The notes under the pieces were generated by a model that saw only the letters and a list, made by a program, of their open reading frames with translations, made no database searches and was not told the origin of the DNA. Positions 34,848 to 47,905 of a stretch of DNA of 64,000 nucleotides are shown piece by piece. The translations under genes were made by a program, and so were the position numbers. Every line of letters starts with the position of its first letter. Position 1 is the stretch's first letter. Source of the DNA: Candolleomyces eurysporus (lineage: Eukaryota > Basidiomycota > Agaricomycetes > Agaricales > Psathyrellaceae); assembly GCA_027579435.1 (NCBI GenBank), contig JANBPK010000859.1, forward strand, positions 1 to 64,000. Direction: 5' to 3'.

Positions 34848-37800
34848 GGGAGATAGAAACAAGCAATCTAATGCTTGCCTTTCCTTGACTCCTATCGTTG
34901 GATAGTACATCTCCTATCCTTCGTCTTTCTCTCTCCTCCTCGTGCATGCCGTTTCTTTCTCTGCTGTTACCGTGTGTGCCCCTATGCTACCCTTTACCGT
35001 TATTCATCTCTCTCTTTTACGTGTTGTCCTAGCGTGATATGAATTGTGTATTACAAGCTTTCCTTTTCCACATCGTGCCCGTCCCATACAATAGTAGTGT
35101 GCACTGAATTCAATGCAAAGAATGTATCTGTACTTGATTGATACTATAGTTGGTACCGGTTGTCTGTTTATCCCTTCTTATTAACCGTCTGTTTGAGGGC
35201 CTCTTGCTTCCCATTTGGTGCTTTTCATTCCCTTTATTTCATATATGTAGGCCCTGTATATTCTTCCCTATATGGACGTAGTGGTTACGATTTGAATGTG
35301 AATACCTCCCTCGATCGCGACCGTTCTCGTGGTACCGGTAAACGTTGGTCTGGTTGGTTTCAAAAATAAAAGGCTCAACGTCGCTAGGGAGCAGTCCGCA
35401 GGCCCCTATTAAGCCAGGGAGAAGGTCCATTTCCAGTCTTCACCAGCCTGGATCTCGGCGGGATGAACGAAATAGAGTGATGATCGTGACGACAATTATA
35501 GTTGTACGTGGCCCTCTGAAAATGGAATGCCGGGGGTCAAGGCTCCCTCTAAATCTTAATGGGAAAGCCATGGCGTCCCTCGTGGGGTAAGATTTCCTTT
35601 TGAACCCTACCCTAAGGGGGTTTTTGGCATCGCGGGATTGCTCAACTTGGAGGGAAGGGTTGTCGAATTGGGAAGAAGGATCGACGGTACGGATATGGAT
35701 GTGGCACCTGAGGGCCATCACACACATGCAGGGTGATCCCCCAGTGCATGTTTTNCCCCCCTGGGACACCTTTTCATGGATTTTGTGATACACTGGAAAG
35801 AACGACTTTTGCGGGTGTCTGCGATATTATGGTGGGGGTCATGGTCCGTTCAGTTGGGTTCGCAGTTGGCAAGGCTATGGACGCTGGACCGTAATTTCAT
35901 TGGGCGGATGTTCTTAGCGACCCTAATCTCAAATTTTCACGCCTCGAGGCCGAGGGGACATGGCCGATGGACCCCTTTGCCGTTAGACCGGACTGCGCGT
36001 TGTGAGCACCTGAGCGTTGGATTCGGCCTTCTCCTTGGTTGGAAGCTTTAGTCGGGTATACATTCGCTCGATCGATAATTCGCCTATTGAATTCCGTCTG
36101 TGACAAAGACAGGGGATAAGCAACGATAACGATGCCAAGAGGTCCACGCCGAAGAACAAGGAGCTTCTTCTTCTTCTCTGAATTGCGAGTGATATGTCCC
36201 TCATCTCCGGGGTCGGCACAATTCAGAATCCACGCCCCTCTAGAAGACCTTGTGCTGAATATGGTAGGTTCAAAGAGCTCAAAGCACATTGTTGAGCACC
36301 ACCTTGATTGAGTTCTCTCCAATACAATTCACTGGTGTGTGTCATTGGGTGCGCTCAGCGCCCTTCTTCCCCTCGTTGCCCGTGGCCTAGATGCAGATAC
36401 ACATACGGCATCAATCGAACATTCGCGGTCCCGTGCTCAGTGTACGCACTTCCTCTTTCGAATTTCTCCCAAAACTTGCCNAAAAAAGCGATCCTATAAA
36501 AGTGAATGATTTTCGCACTCAACAGGTTGGTTGTCTCACGCGAATGATGATGACATGGATTCACGGAGCCAAGAACATAGAAGGACTTCTTTTCGTCTGT
36601 GAGTTGTCATCTCTCTAACTGGCCAGGACATAAGCCGGTCCCAGCGCCTACCCTTCCTTTCCCAGAAATGAATCAGCGGGTCCCAGCAGGTCCCACCCCA
36701 TGCCAACGCCATATGGGGTCACTGAATTCGCCTTCCGTTAAAAGTCACCGGGATACTTCTATTGATAAATGTCAAGAAAGCGGAGAATAAAGAAGTAAAA
36801 GCCGTTCAGAGAGGTTAGATGACGCTGAGTGATCGACCCCTTCGCCTTCCGAGTGGGATTTTTTGTTGTCATTGGCTAGGTCACCCGAGTCACCAGCTGT
36901 AGCTTCGCGAGAGAGCGACCAATGTTCAGCTGATTCTCGCGGTGCTCTTCGAAATCCCAACGAATCGTTTAAACATGTAGATCTGCGGTACAGACACCCG
37001 AATTAAATAATGAACACGGATGACGGCTATGACCATGAAAAGAAATGTATTCGCCACCACTCGGAAAAGTCATCCAAACCTGGCATGCAAGGAAAACCTA
37101 ACAGCTCTTCCGTCGGAGAGCTGGTCCGAGATGCATGCCCCACGCTGTCAAATTTGTTTCACCTGATACGCTTTGTTCATCACTTCGCTACCTATGAATG
37201 GAAGGTCATAGTCTCGAAGCGGAAGCAAGCGAACCCGTCCTTGGCGTTCCACCATCTTCAGCTCATTCGGCAGGACCCCATTCTCGGTGCCACTCAGCTA
37301 TGCTCTGACCTCTGCGATCCGGCATATCCACATTCCCTTGTGGTATTCGCGCACTGTATGCACCAGTGCCACTGTGTGTGGAGAAATCTAGAAGTTGATT
37401 CTGGAGGCTGTAATTTCCAGGTTCCTATCATGATACGTAGAACACTTCGAAGAAAGAAGGAGACAGAAGTGCTAGATTTGTGGACGACCACATTCTGAGA
37501 CAACTCAGCGTGTCCACCTGGCAGGAATCTTATTTTTGCCTTTGCTGAGACACAGCATCCAGCCCTTCGTCTTCTCGAGAAATTCATGAGAAAGGAAGAA
37601 GAATGAAATGGGTACGCATGGGCATGGAGTGAAATTTTACAAGTGACGACCTATCTGATAATAATAGATAGATAGTAACGGCCAGAGTCCCGCAGGCTGC
37701 GGGACATTGGTCATATCGCAGAGAGATATCATTTCTTGGGTCTTAGGCAAACGGCCGGGTTGGCGGGGAAGAAACTCAAGATATCGCCGAAATATGCTCG

Positions 37801-39308
37801 GTGCATCTATTGAGGACATATGATCCTAATTGCGTGATTCTTTTGAACATTCGAAGTCCTGCTTATGAGAACTGGACTACGGAGAAGCACGACCGACCAC
37901 AAACCCGCTGATGTTAGGGTAGTATGTGGAATTGTCACCGCTGAGGCCTGAGGATTTAGAAGGGATCATGTATCGTCGGTCGCCTTTCACCGTCACCACC
38001 TTGCGTTCCGTGCCTGGATAGAAGTCGTTCACAATACACACCGATGATAGTCTCCAAGAGCTGGGACGACCCTTATCTCGAAGCGACGGATGATGTTCGA
38101 AAATTTGAACCGTGCTGCAAGTGGCAAGAAGGATGGCTGGGAACCACGACCACTAGCAGCGACAATGTCATTCGCAGTAAGTATAGGCAAATTTGAAGCA
38201 CCATCCTTCTGGGAATTTTGAGGGTGGAATCGGAGGGCATGTACTTTCATAACTCTCCTTTCCGATGCCCGCAGCCCCCGTGTATGACATGACGTGCTCA
38301 TTTCGATCTGCACAGTCAATGCCGTTTTCGAACATACCAAAGCAAACCCAGGCTCCGGGGGCCAGGGTTGGCTTAGTGTATATCTTTCAAAGACAGACTG
38401 CAAACAGGACCTAGAACGATGCCAACATTCGACTAATCGATCAATAAGCTCACGGGAAAGACCCTGAGGCGGCTAAGCAGTGGAGCTTAGACCCTTGAGG
38501 CTCGCACATCTCTGTATGAACAATACAAACCTCATAGTCCCAAAACAGCGCCCAAGAAGGGTCAGAGTCTCCTAACAACGCAACTTCTGGACATTCCGAC
38601 CTTCTTCTCCGGTGCCGGCAACAAAAACGTGTGCAGATAAGATTTCTCCCGTCACAGGGATAGGCTTCTTGACATAGAGTTTCCGGAAATGTCGTGGGAG
38701 GGGCATCCGAAGCAGAGTATTGCTATGATGCACGTTTACCCACATATCAGGTCACCATAATCACGAGCCACATGTGCCCTAAACCTGCCCCAGTATGCCG
38801 TAGATTCCGATTCTTATTCGGGGTGTGTGTGCCTTGTCTTGCCAAACTGCTGGGCAATAATGAAACGAGCCGGCACAGAGTGTAAACATTGAATAGGCGC
38901 TGCGTTATAGGCGTTGGTCATGAGTACAAGTGATTAAATATGCTGCTTGAAACAAGCCTGGAGAGAGTCCGAGAAATGGTATAAGCAAACCGTATCGGTC
39001 GTATCGTAAATACACTATAAATCAGATAAATAAAGCACGGTGAGCAACCCCCAGCCGGAGCCATCGCTTAACCTGTGCAATAAAGATAGCATTAATACAA
39101 ACACGACGGACGCACTCGATCCCTTGCCCCCATATCCAATGATCGAGGAGACCAAAAAGGGAAAAGTCAGACAATGTGGCCATATGAATCGACAGGCGCT
39201 CGATCGCGAGCGGAAGCAACTTGACCGAAAAGGGAGGTGCTGTGAAAGTCGAATATGGAAAGAGGTGGAATGGCAGAGCCCGTATGACTCCCGAAAAACA
39301 TCAGCAGA
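34848..39308. other. Long gene-poor region downstream of MCM1
   Basis: About 4.5 kb. The first 250 bases are T/C-rich and likely the 3' UTR of MCM1. Ns at 35755 and 36481 lie here beside C and A runs. A 162-codon frame at 37010-37498 has no recognisable domain. A short GATA repeat is at about 37664-37675. Nothing else was recognised. Confidence 0.5.
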
Positions 39309-42300
39309 TCATGTCTTCGCCGATGGGACTTCCTCTGGCTTCCACGCGACAAAAACGCACATAGATCTACTAAGCTTTTGGGTAGGAGGCAATGCGGACG
39401 GTATGTTCGACGGTAACGCAAAGTGAACCAAGGCATCCGACTTTTGTGGCGCCTGGGCCTGGGGAACAGTTCCATTGGCACGTTCCGCTCCATTCCCGTG
39501 CAGTAAAATGGTATGCGAATTGCTGCGGGTTCTTGTCTTGGATTTGGTCGCCTCGTGAGGAACGGGGGTGTCTGGTGTCGGCGCAGTAACGCTAATATTG
39601 CTGGGCCCATGCAGCGAATGCCTTGAAGGACGGGCAGACGACGACGAGACGGACATTCGAGCTTCCTTCTCCAACCATTTTTCGTATTTCTCGCACGCAG
39701 TGTTGAAGATCTTGCGATTTTGAGGCGGAGCAGAATCAATCACATTCCACTGGAACCGTTCTTTCAGCGCACTGTGAAGGGAAGCTTGATCCTGCATGTC
39801 CCTATGACCGCAGGAATGAGTTTCGCCACAAGTCAAGGGAGATTAGATTGCACATACATCTCGAAATTCAGCAACAGCTGATTGAAATCTTCCCGTGTCA
39901 TTTCCATGACTGTGCTCTTGTGATCTGGTGTGTCATTCCCGTACAAAGAAAGGGGGCGATAAGGATGCGAGCTCTCCATCGAGAACCCCCTCCCATTCCT
40001 TCGCTGAGCCTCCTTCTCTTTCTCCCTTTTCCACTTCTTTTGCGCCTCGTGCACCCACTCCCACATCGACTCTGAACAAGCCAAAACCTCCTTTGCTCTG
40101 ATAGACAAATGAAGGTTCAACGTCCGTAGATCAATATTCAACGTCTTGTTCGGCAACCGCGACTGCCTTCGTGCCCGTCCCTCCTTCGCCTCCTTCCCCC
40201 GACTATTAGAGAAGTTGGACTTTTTAGCAGGCGTGAAGGCGTATTTGCGAGACGAATCCAGACTGATATACGGTGAGGATTGGTCTAGGAGACCTCGCAT
40301 GGAAAGCCATCGATGTTCCTCCAAGAGTTCACCGTTCTCATCGTTGAACATCGACCGCTGCTGGATTGTCGACTTTCGGGATGGGGAAGATTGCGTTGGA
40401 CTATTCTCGCTGGTCTGACAGTCATATTCGTCTTCCGTTGCCGACCCCGGCTCTATTTCCTGCCTAGCCGGAACAGGTGGGAACGTAAACACAAGTGGTG
40501 GATGAGTCCGAGCATCTGCAGAATACAAAATATCAGCAAATTGGGGAATTCAGATAGGGGGACTCGCTTTACCTTTAAAATGATACTCTAAGTAGGTCGT
40601 GAGCATAGATAGTGGAGATGTGTTGATAAATCGTGAAGATAGTGTTTCGTTGTAGATGTATTCAAGTAGAGAATGATCGCGAGGATTAGCTGGAGGTTTC
40701 GCTGGTGTACGAAGTAAGAATGGCGGCGGTGCTTTTGACGCATCGGACTTGCTGAGACCTGGACTTATTCCACTGGTGTGGCTGTCGACTGAAAGCGTGG
40801 AGGAGTGTTTTTGAGGTTGGGACGGGTGTACTTGAGATACACCATTGGCGTGCTCGGGTCCCGAAGTCAAATTCGACGACGACCTGCGTCGTCGGAAAAG
40901 GTGATGATCGGTATCGGATGGATGCGTAAGGGAGTTGAGAAGAGAGACCGCGGAATTGCTGAACAAGGAAGAGGTATTTGATCTGGGCGGACTTGTGGTT
41001 GCAAATGAAAATGCTGAGCTGGAGTTCGTTCGAACGTATAGCGTTGGCCGCGCAGAAGACCGCGAATGGGGAGGAATGAGTGTGACGAATCCGGGAGGGG
41101 AGCCANGGGGGAGTGGTTGTCCCAGCGTCACTCTTAACGTCACTTGGGTCAGCTTCAGGAACGACAGGGTCGACAGTAGGAGGTTCTGGAGTAGCAGGGC
41201 GGGACAGCGCATTAGTAAATGCAGCTGTGGCAACCGTCGGGGTGCTCGCAAAATTTGATTCCGATTCCCCTTGCTGTGGGATACTGTCGAGTGGGGTTGA
41301 GGAATGGTATATGCTTGAGCGGCCCGTAGTTGATGCTATTGAGCTGCTTCTCGAGAGAGGCGACGGTACCAGATCTGTGTCGTCCTCGCGTTCGTTCACT
41401 TTGCCTGGGAAGAACAGATCTTCCTCAACCATCTGTGATGCAACGTAGCATACTTCAATATCCAATCCAACGTGCAGGAGAAATGTATACCTCAAATGCC
41501 CCACCGGGTTTCATAACGCGATATATCTCATCCAGGAGGGTGTCCCACTACAAAACGGTCAGAGCCCCGTGTTCCGAAAAGGATAAGCCAGGTTGCTCAC
41601 TTTGTCTTCCGGTACGCCAAGAGCTATTCGCTTTATATGGCTACGTGATTCCTCGCATTAGAGAACCCTTAACCCTCACAGTTGAACTACTCACACAAAA
41701 TCAAACTCATCGTTGGGAAAAGGAAGCCCCTCCAGGCTAGAAGAATGTAAATAGAATTCGGGGACACATGGAAGGCATGGAGGACGTACAAGTTCGCTTG
41801 CACCCACGTTATTCGCGAGGCATAATCATTAGAACCGACCCGTTGAAGATCAGGCTGCAGTGGGACGATGTCCAATCCTACAGTAATGCTATGAGCAGGC
41901 CATACTACGGTGAAACTTGATCATTACGGACCAACAAATTGGGTTTCCTGTTGTTATCATTAGCTCATAGAATAACGTGAGATGACGGGGTCAGTATACT
42001 CACCCGCCAGGCACGCGCACAATTCAAGATCCATGTGCCAGTGCCTAAGAATACGCCTATTAGAGACGAAATCCCATCTGCCATCAGTAAGGCAGAAACG
42101 ACACCTACCGCATCCCAGATCCAACCTATGTCACCGTTAGCGACAATTAGCTTATAAGTGCACGCGCGAGGTGGGAAATAACTCACACTTTCACTGGTGG
42201 CTCCTCAAAGACATGCCAGGTCAAGCTCTCACAGATATCTTGACAAAATAGCGTTTCCCAAACGTCACTGTTACGAACACACATAATTAGTAGGAGTTTC

Positions 42301-43913
42301 ATCAACGATGACGATGTTTGTGAGATATTACTCACAGATCGATAACTTCCCGGTCATAACTCCTAGGATATGGCACTTCTTTCCTGTGGTAAGGGTGATG
42401 GCGCTTTCCAAGGCTAACTGTTCCATCAGTCAGGTGCACCCCAACACCTTTCTGGACAAACTGGGCCGCTCGCGCATGGATATTCCGTTTCAGCTCCTCA
42501 AGAATCGTGCGGTCTGCCGTGGAGAAATGCGGGTTCTGTTGTTTGGATCTCATTTCCGATTTGCTAGGACCTGCCGATGGAGGGCCGGGTGCAGTGTCAC
42601 CCTGAGGGGGGGTAGGGCTGGCAAAAGAGGATTTCGGGGTAAGGGGTGAAGTCTGCGCGTTGTCGTAAGGATGATTGCTCCCCATAGTTTGTGAGGAGTT
42701 AACACGGGATGGCGCTTTCGTAGAATTAGATTGACTGCTAGTGCGTAATTTTGACGGACGGCTTCCCGTACTGCGGCGGCGGCGGAGACCAAAGTCGGCC
42801 AGAGCTTTGTGCGAGGCAGACTGTCGGTTCTGCGTAGAGAAGCATCAGCATTGGAGTGAGAACGGGTATAGGGAGCAAGAGTGGCGAAGCTTATTGTACA
42901 AATGCATCAAAGTCAAGCTACTCACACTAGTTGTGCCGGATTTCAATGTTGCGGGGAAGGTCGCGCCATTGAGGGCTGGCACAGGAGGAGCGGGATAGAG
43001 TTCCCATGGCGTCACCTCTTCCAGCTGGGCCTTCGACATCGTCAGGGAATTCCTGTTTGATTGAAGTGAACCCTTCTCGTGGGGCTCTTCTGGAGTAGGT
43101 TGAGACTGCAGTTCCCATGGTGTAACTTCTTCTGCGGGGCCTGTCGCTGTGGACACTCGATGCGACTTGGAAGATGGGTTACTGAGGAGGGATGCTGGTT
43201 TCGGACGCGGAATAGGGGTATATTGGGGAGTTCCGGTAGTAACACCTGATGAACTGGGGATTGGACCTAATTCCCAAGGCGTAACATCCTCAACCAAGCC
43301 GGTCGCGGTCGTCGGGTGAAGAGTTCTTGGCGGGGGAGCCGTTNGGGGGAGGCACAAAAATAACACTGGGTGGTGCAGAGGGTGCTTTAGGTCCTGGGGG
43401 TTTCGTAGGCACAGGGAAAAGCTCCCAAGGGGTAACTTCTTCGACAGGCCCAGTCGAGGCTCCGCCCAACCCGGTGGAGGAGGCCTTGGACTTGACCGAA
43501 GGTGCACCAGACCTTAACCGGGGCTTTTCATCAACGCCAGGCCCCGCCTGATAATCCCAAGGCGTGATGTCTTCCCGTGCGCTTGTTGCGGTTGACGGCC
43601 GGCTCGTAGGCTTTGGATTGCGTGGCGACGATTGTGCAGGAGCGACGGTGCTAGAGCGAGCTGGATTCCGTGGGGGTCGCTGTGGGGGTAGTTCAGGAAT
43701 GGGTGAGGTTGAGCGTTCGGCCACCCTCATGTAGTTTGAGTGTCGTTTGCGAAGCGATGGCTGCGACGCCGTGGGGGACATGACGGGCTGACTTGCGGTG
43801 GTCGCGATCGAGTCGGAGGACTGGTTGCGTGGTGGGGGCCATGATCGCTGCAGGCCCTGTAGGGACGTCGACGACGCCTGACGGTGCTCAAGAAGGAGTT
43901 CCCCTGGGGCCAT
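39309..43913 (-). CDS. Very large SAM-dependent methyltransferase with repeated TPWEL motifs
   Basis: A Ser/Pro-rich N-terminus carries five EEVTPWEL-like motifs. It is followed by ILEELKRNIHARAAQFVQ and then the Rossmann-type methyltransferase core. Motif I reads VKVLDLGCGTGTWILNCA (split by two introns near 42190-42040), the acidic ribose-binding segment is FVGLDIVPLQPDL, and the post-core block is DEIYRVMKPGGAFE. A long disordered Ser-rich insert (41400-40600) comes next. The C-terminal lobe is LNIDLRTLNLHLSIRAKEVLACSESMWEWV, and the protein ends PEEVPSAKT. Ns at 41106 and 43344 break the frame at Pro-rich sites; dropping them rejoins it. The start is the ATG at 43913, but Ser/Pro-rich coding may extend to about 44005. 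Class I methyltransferase activity is well supported; the acceptor is unknown. Confidence 0.8.
42985..43575 (-). repeat. Five spaced copies of an E-[ED]-[VI]-T-P-W-[ED]-[LY] motif
   Basis: In protein order: EDITPWDYQAG (about 43545-43575), EEVTPWELFPVP (43410-43445), EDVTPWELGPIP (43258-43292), EEVTPWELQSQP (43100-43135) and EEVTPWELYPAP (42985-43020). Spacing is 110-160 bp of variable Ser/Pro-rich sequence. Three copies are preceded by Thr-Gly-Pro/Leu. Confidence 0.9.
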
Positions 43914-44378
43914 GGTTCGGAGAGTNGGGGGACGATGGTGGGGTGGGCGTGGGGCTACGGGATAGAGACGGTGAGCATCGCTTGCCAGAAGACGTCGCCT
44001 TGTGAAAAACTCAGATATCGAGAAAGCCCATGTAAACATCATCAATTCCTCAAGTTCGCAGGGACCGATCAATGATTAGCTCCCTTCGGCAACCCAGTAA
44101 TCCCGGTCTTGTGCGCCCCCTTTGTCCTATTTCTCCACCTTTGCTTCAGTTAAGGGCCTTACTTTCTGTCGGCAATTACCCTATTGTGTATTATACATTC
44201 CAAAGCACCTGTCGAGCTCAAAGCTCCCAGTCCCTGCATTGGCAAAAAGTCCTGATATTATCTTATCTATTGCTCGCAAGTTGGCGCACGACCATTTCCA
44301 TCATTCAATATAAATTCGTCTGCCTCGAGCTATCGTCTTTGACATGGTCAAGATAAGCGCTATATGATACCGGTGGGA
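43914..44378. other. Intergenic or 5' extension of the methyltransferase gene
   Basis: With the N at 43926 dropped, the frame upstream of the ATG reads KRCSPSLSRSPTPTPPSSPT, which suits this protein, but an in-frame TGA follows at about 44020. The remainder up to 44378 should be the promoter of the methyltransferase and the 3' end of the next gene. Confidence 0.4.
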
Positions 44379-46241
44379 TCAGTGGCCTGCGACTGACCTC
44401 CAGCCAACGTCATCACCTCCTTTCAGCCTATACACGACCATCGCAACTTTGGCCGCTGTTGTTCGGCGCTCACCCTCATCCTCAGTCCCACGAATATCCT
44501 CTTTCAATTGATGCAGTGTACCTAGTACTTTTATTAAATCAGAAAGAAGCCAAAACACACCTGGATCCTCATCTTCCCCAGCTTCGTCATCCTCCCTCTC
44601 CGACAGCGGAGTGTCAGATTTGGCTTTCTGTTCAGCCTGTGTGAATGACCCACCTCCATTGACGGATATTGGCGTGTGCGAATATTCCAAAGGTCCATCG
44701 AAAGAGACTTTTCCAGGAGAAGTACTGGATGGTGCCTGATTGCTACCCGGCTTAAACCTCCGTTGAGATAATACCAGGTCCTCCGAGTCGCTCTTCCCAG
44801 CCCCCGGTGGTGATCCAGTGATATGGTGCCTCAAACCCTCTACATCAAACATAGACGGGAGAGCTTCGTAGGCACCGCCGTTGGAGAGAGGGACAGCTGA
44901 CTCGGAGAGAAGGGGCGAACCTCCCAGTCCATCTGGAACCCCGCCACCAAAAGCTGGTAATCGGTCCGAAGTGTCGTCTTGCCCTCAGGCTAAAGGCGGT
45001 ACCAGCAGATGCCGACACAAACCCAGAAAAATCGACATCAAACCCCAAATTGAGAGCATCCTCGAAGCCAAGGTCACGATGAAACATTGTACCCGTACCC
45101 GCTGCTATTCCGAACGGGGAGAAGGATGTATCCGAAAGGGAAGGCTTGTTAATTCACTGCCAGAAGTAACTTCGGACCCCCATGGGCATGCGCTAGCTTG
45201 GATAGAGCTGCTATCCCATTGGACTGACAAGTCCGTCTGGTCAAATGACACCAAGTTGGCCGTTGGTTGAGGTGAAAGAGCGTCGCTATCCTTTGTTTTC
45301 GGATTGAATATCAGAGACTCCACCTTGCCAAATGTTCGAGCGGGATCGCGAGCAATCAGCTCATCGAAGCATTCGTTGACAGCTAAAACATTCAGTCCCT
45401 TGCCGCGATTCATCGCTGACCACATGACAACGCTGAGAGCGTCTATCACTCTCGGGAGGCGTGGAACACCTATACAATTCAAGAAAAAAAAAAGTGAATT
45501 AGAGACGCAGTCTAACGGAACGTTTCCGAACATACCATTGCTCGTCTCCGCTTTGTCGCCTTCAGAGCCTGAGGAACTCATAGTCGGCTGACCAGTGGCG
45601 TTAACATACTCGAATACATTGTACAAGCTCCATCAAGACAGAGTCAATGGACACGTCGCCGTCTTCCCGCCCACCGCTGTCGATAGCATCCGTGTCCGTA
45701 GGCACCTGGACAGTGAGAGACGCTTCTGGCTCGCATCCATTCCATTCTGGCCATGCCGAAATCGACTGGACGTATTCTTGGTGCAGCTATCCATTAAGTG
45801 GCAAAATTTAGTTATCACCGCGCGAAAGATACCGCATACCATCGACGAAAAAAGCGAGCGTGGAGTGACTCGTAAAGACTAAGAAAAACAATTCAACTAA
45901 CCTCGCCAACAGTCCAGACCATTATCACCACAGAAATTTTATATTGACGGCCTGCTTGGTATTTTTCGTGCTGCGTTTCACCGACCTGTGTGTATCCGAG
46001 GATGCGTATCCATTGAAAAAGTTTCAACAGCGAAATGAACGTCGGCGGAATAACATCGTCCAGGGAACAGACGTGGTTCCTTCAACTTCATCCGAATCGG
46101 CAACGGTATCGACCCTTGCATTTGGAGCATGACTCCTGTCTGTGGCCAGGATACCCGCCTTGGGCTGACCTAATTGCATTGAAGAGGCTCTGATACCTGG
46201 GAAGCCTCAAAATTCAATGGAATCCACTGAATGGGATCCAT
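44379..46241 (-). CDS. Hypothetical multi-exon protein, mostly disordered
   Basis: Several minus-strand segments have coding character and join through short introns. They are IPPTFISLLKLFQWIRILGY (near 46000), HQEYVQSISAWPEWNG then TDTDAIDSGGREDGDVSIDS (45790-45640), VPRLPRVIDALSVVMWSAMN then VNECFDELIARDPARTFGKV (45470-45330), and a Ser/Glu-rich C-terminus ending with LLSDLIKVLGTLHQLKEDIR and YRLKGGDDVGW. I do not recognise the family. The start MDPIQWIPLNFEAS at 46241 is a guess. A late donor near 44395 could move the stop to 44305. Short helical blocks separated by disorder suggest a scaffold rather than an enzyme, but that is speculation. Confidence 0.45.
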
Positions 46242-46547
46242 GGAGAGACACGATAGAGTCGCACCTTGTCTGCAGGGACGAAGCTACTGCCAGGATTCTT
46301 GCGCTGGGATCGTACGTTTCTACAATGACACGGAGAAACCCAATCACTGCTCAACCGGTCAAGCTTGTTGGAGGTAAAGATGATTCCAAATTAGCGAAGC
46401 CATCGCGTGTCCCAGGACCGTCACGTGCGCCGTTCCAGCGCGTGCATGCCGTTAATTAGCGCGTCGCGGGTCGCGTAGTTCCATGAAAGCTGCTTTGAGA
46501 ACTACACTAATAATAGAGAGGCCTTGTATTCCTTTCACGTTATCCTT
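46242..46547. other. Intergenic, nothing recognised
   Basis: About 300 bp between two genes on the same strand. It includes a GC-rich patch near 46420-46470 rich in CG dinucleotides. No motif is identified. Confidence 0.35.
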
Positions 46548-47383
46548 CTACAACGCTAAGCGGTCAAAAGTCCCGCTCTGGCAAGCGACATTCAACCTCG
46601 CTGACCTGTCCCCAATCTCCTCCAACCGGCTTCTCAATAAACTCTCCAGCCCCTTGACAATGGATTCCTGGGAGAGCCTTTCAGGGCAAACTTCTTCCAA
46701 GCGCCTCGGACAGGAAAACTTCAGCACACTAAGCACCTTCATCGTCGCCTCCGAGTTGCCTTCGGTGAATGACAACGTGGCCTCATACGTGTTGACGGGA
46801 ACATTAGCGAGAAATACTGGCGAGGAAGCCGTTGAACCCGAACCGACTTCTGGAACATAGGCTACAGAGTAGTCGAGAATGACGGCAGCAAGCGGGACAA
46901 TGACGCCCAAATGCAAGTTCTGTTCAAGAAGGATGGATAAAGGTGGGATCGGAGGCGTTGGGTTCTCCTCCTCCTGAGGTGCATCCTGGAGGCTGAAATT
47001 CAATTTCGAGCAGAGAGATTCCAATGATTGCGTAATTTCCAATGGGATTTGGTCATCGTAGATCTGTAGGGTCGATTAGAGAAATTCACATCCCTCCGAG
47101 AACACAGAAAGCTTATGGAACTGACTATTTCACTGCTGCTTCCGGGGAACAAGCGGACGAACGCGAGTAGGGTGAATGGTCCAGCCTTTGCGTGCTCTGC
47201 GGCGCCACCGTTCATCACGCTGGCTTTGCTCGAGCCTTGGCCCAGGACATTGGCAATTCTGTTCCGAAGGAGACGAAGGTTGACAAGGAACGATTGTTCT
47301 GAAGTGGGCTCAAAAACATGGATCACATCCTCGGCAATCTTTGCTGTCCATTCGTCCTGCCGTTGACGATTAGCGCTGCTCAT
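46548..47383 (-). CDS. Conserved-looking protein of unknown function
   Basis: Two exons join through an intron at about 47128-47064 (GTCAGT donor) to give roughly 256 residues. The protein begins MSSANRQRQDEWTAKIAEDV, with VNLRLLRNRIANVLGQGSSK and FTLLAFVRLFPGSSSEIIYD. The second exon has LHLGVIVPLAAVILDYSVAY, then FLANVPVNTYEATLSF, and ends GTFDRLAL. It contains no membrane segment or catalytic motif I know. The alternation of helices and short strands suggests a folded soluble protein. A loose resemblance to the UPF0739/C1orf74-type family came to mind but is not firm enough to name. Confidence 0.6.
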
Positions 47384-47905
47384 CTCGGAGACTCGGGTCA
47401 ATGAATGCCCAGAACTGGTCACTCACTTCACGCAATGACTTCAGTAAATTCGAAAAGTATGAAACGGGATCGCTTGGAGAAAAGCAATCTATCAAACACC
47501 CCGTTCTTCACGGCGGCGCTCGATCATCAATTCACCCCTAGCCAAGGAGAACTTTACCGAAGTGAAGCGCCTACCAAGGCGATGTCCACGCTTAGTCTTG
47601 CTCGCTTCTGGTATGATAATCCATGGGTCAATGGGGTATTCTTCAAAGCGCGCTCGATGTCGCTTATCGCTGCGGAAATGCTCATCGTGGAAGATAAAAG
47701 AGGTCAAGCCTCGCTCCGAATTCCGAAGTGGCGTTCAATGAGCCGGGGGTATTATACAAGCGACTAAAGTACACACGACATTACTCTACAAAGCACACAG
47801 ATGATCGTCTAATGTGCAGTCCAGCATTGAGTATCTATGATATCGGAGAGGCAACATGATTCGAGGCAGACAACGAAATAAGAGTGAAAAAGAGTACCAA
47901 CTCCG
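47384..47905. other. Intergenic, nothing recognised
   Basis: 522 bp between two genes transcribed leftward. Overlapping frames on both strands (47405-47767 plus, 47492-47707 minus) show no family features. Confidence 0.35.

Noticed and set aside
37010..37498. 162-codon plus-strand frame
   Set aside because: Many Cys and His but in no zinc-finger spacing; no supporting context.
44305..44379. Alternative last exon of the hypothetical gene ending at 44305
   Set aside because: It would need a 38-nt intron, shorter than others in the window; kept only as a remark.
47405..47767. 120-codon plus-strand frame
   Set aside because: Antisense frame also open; neither has recognisable features.
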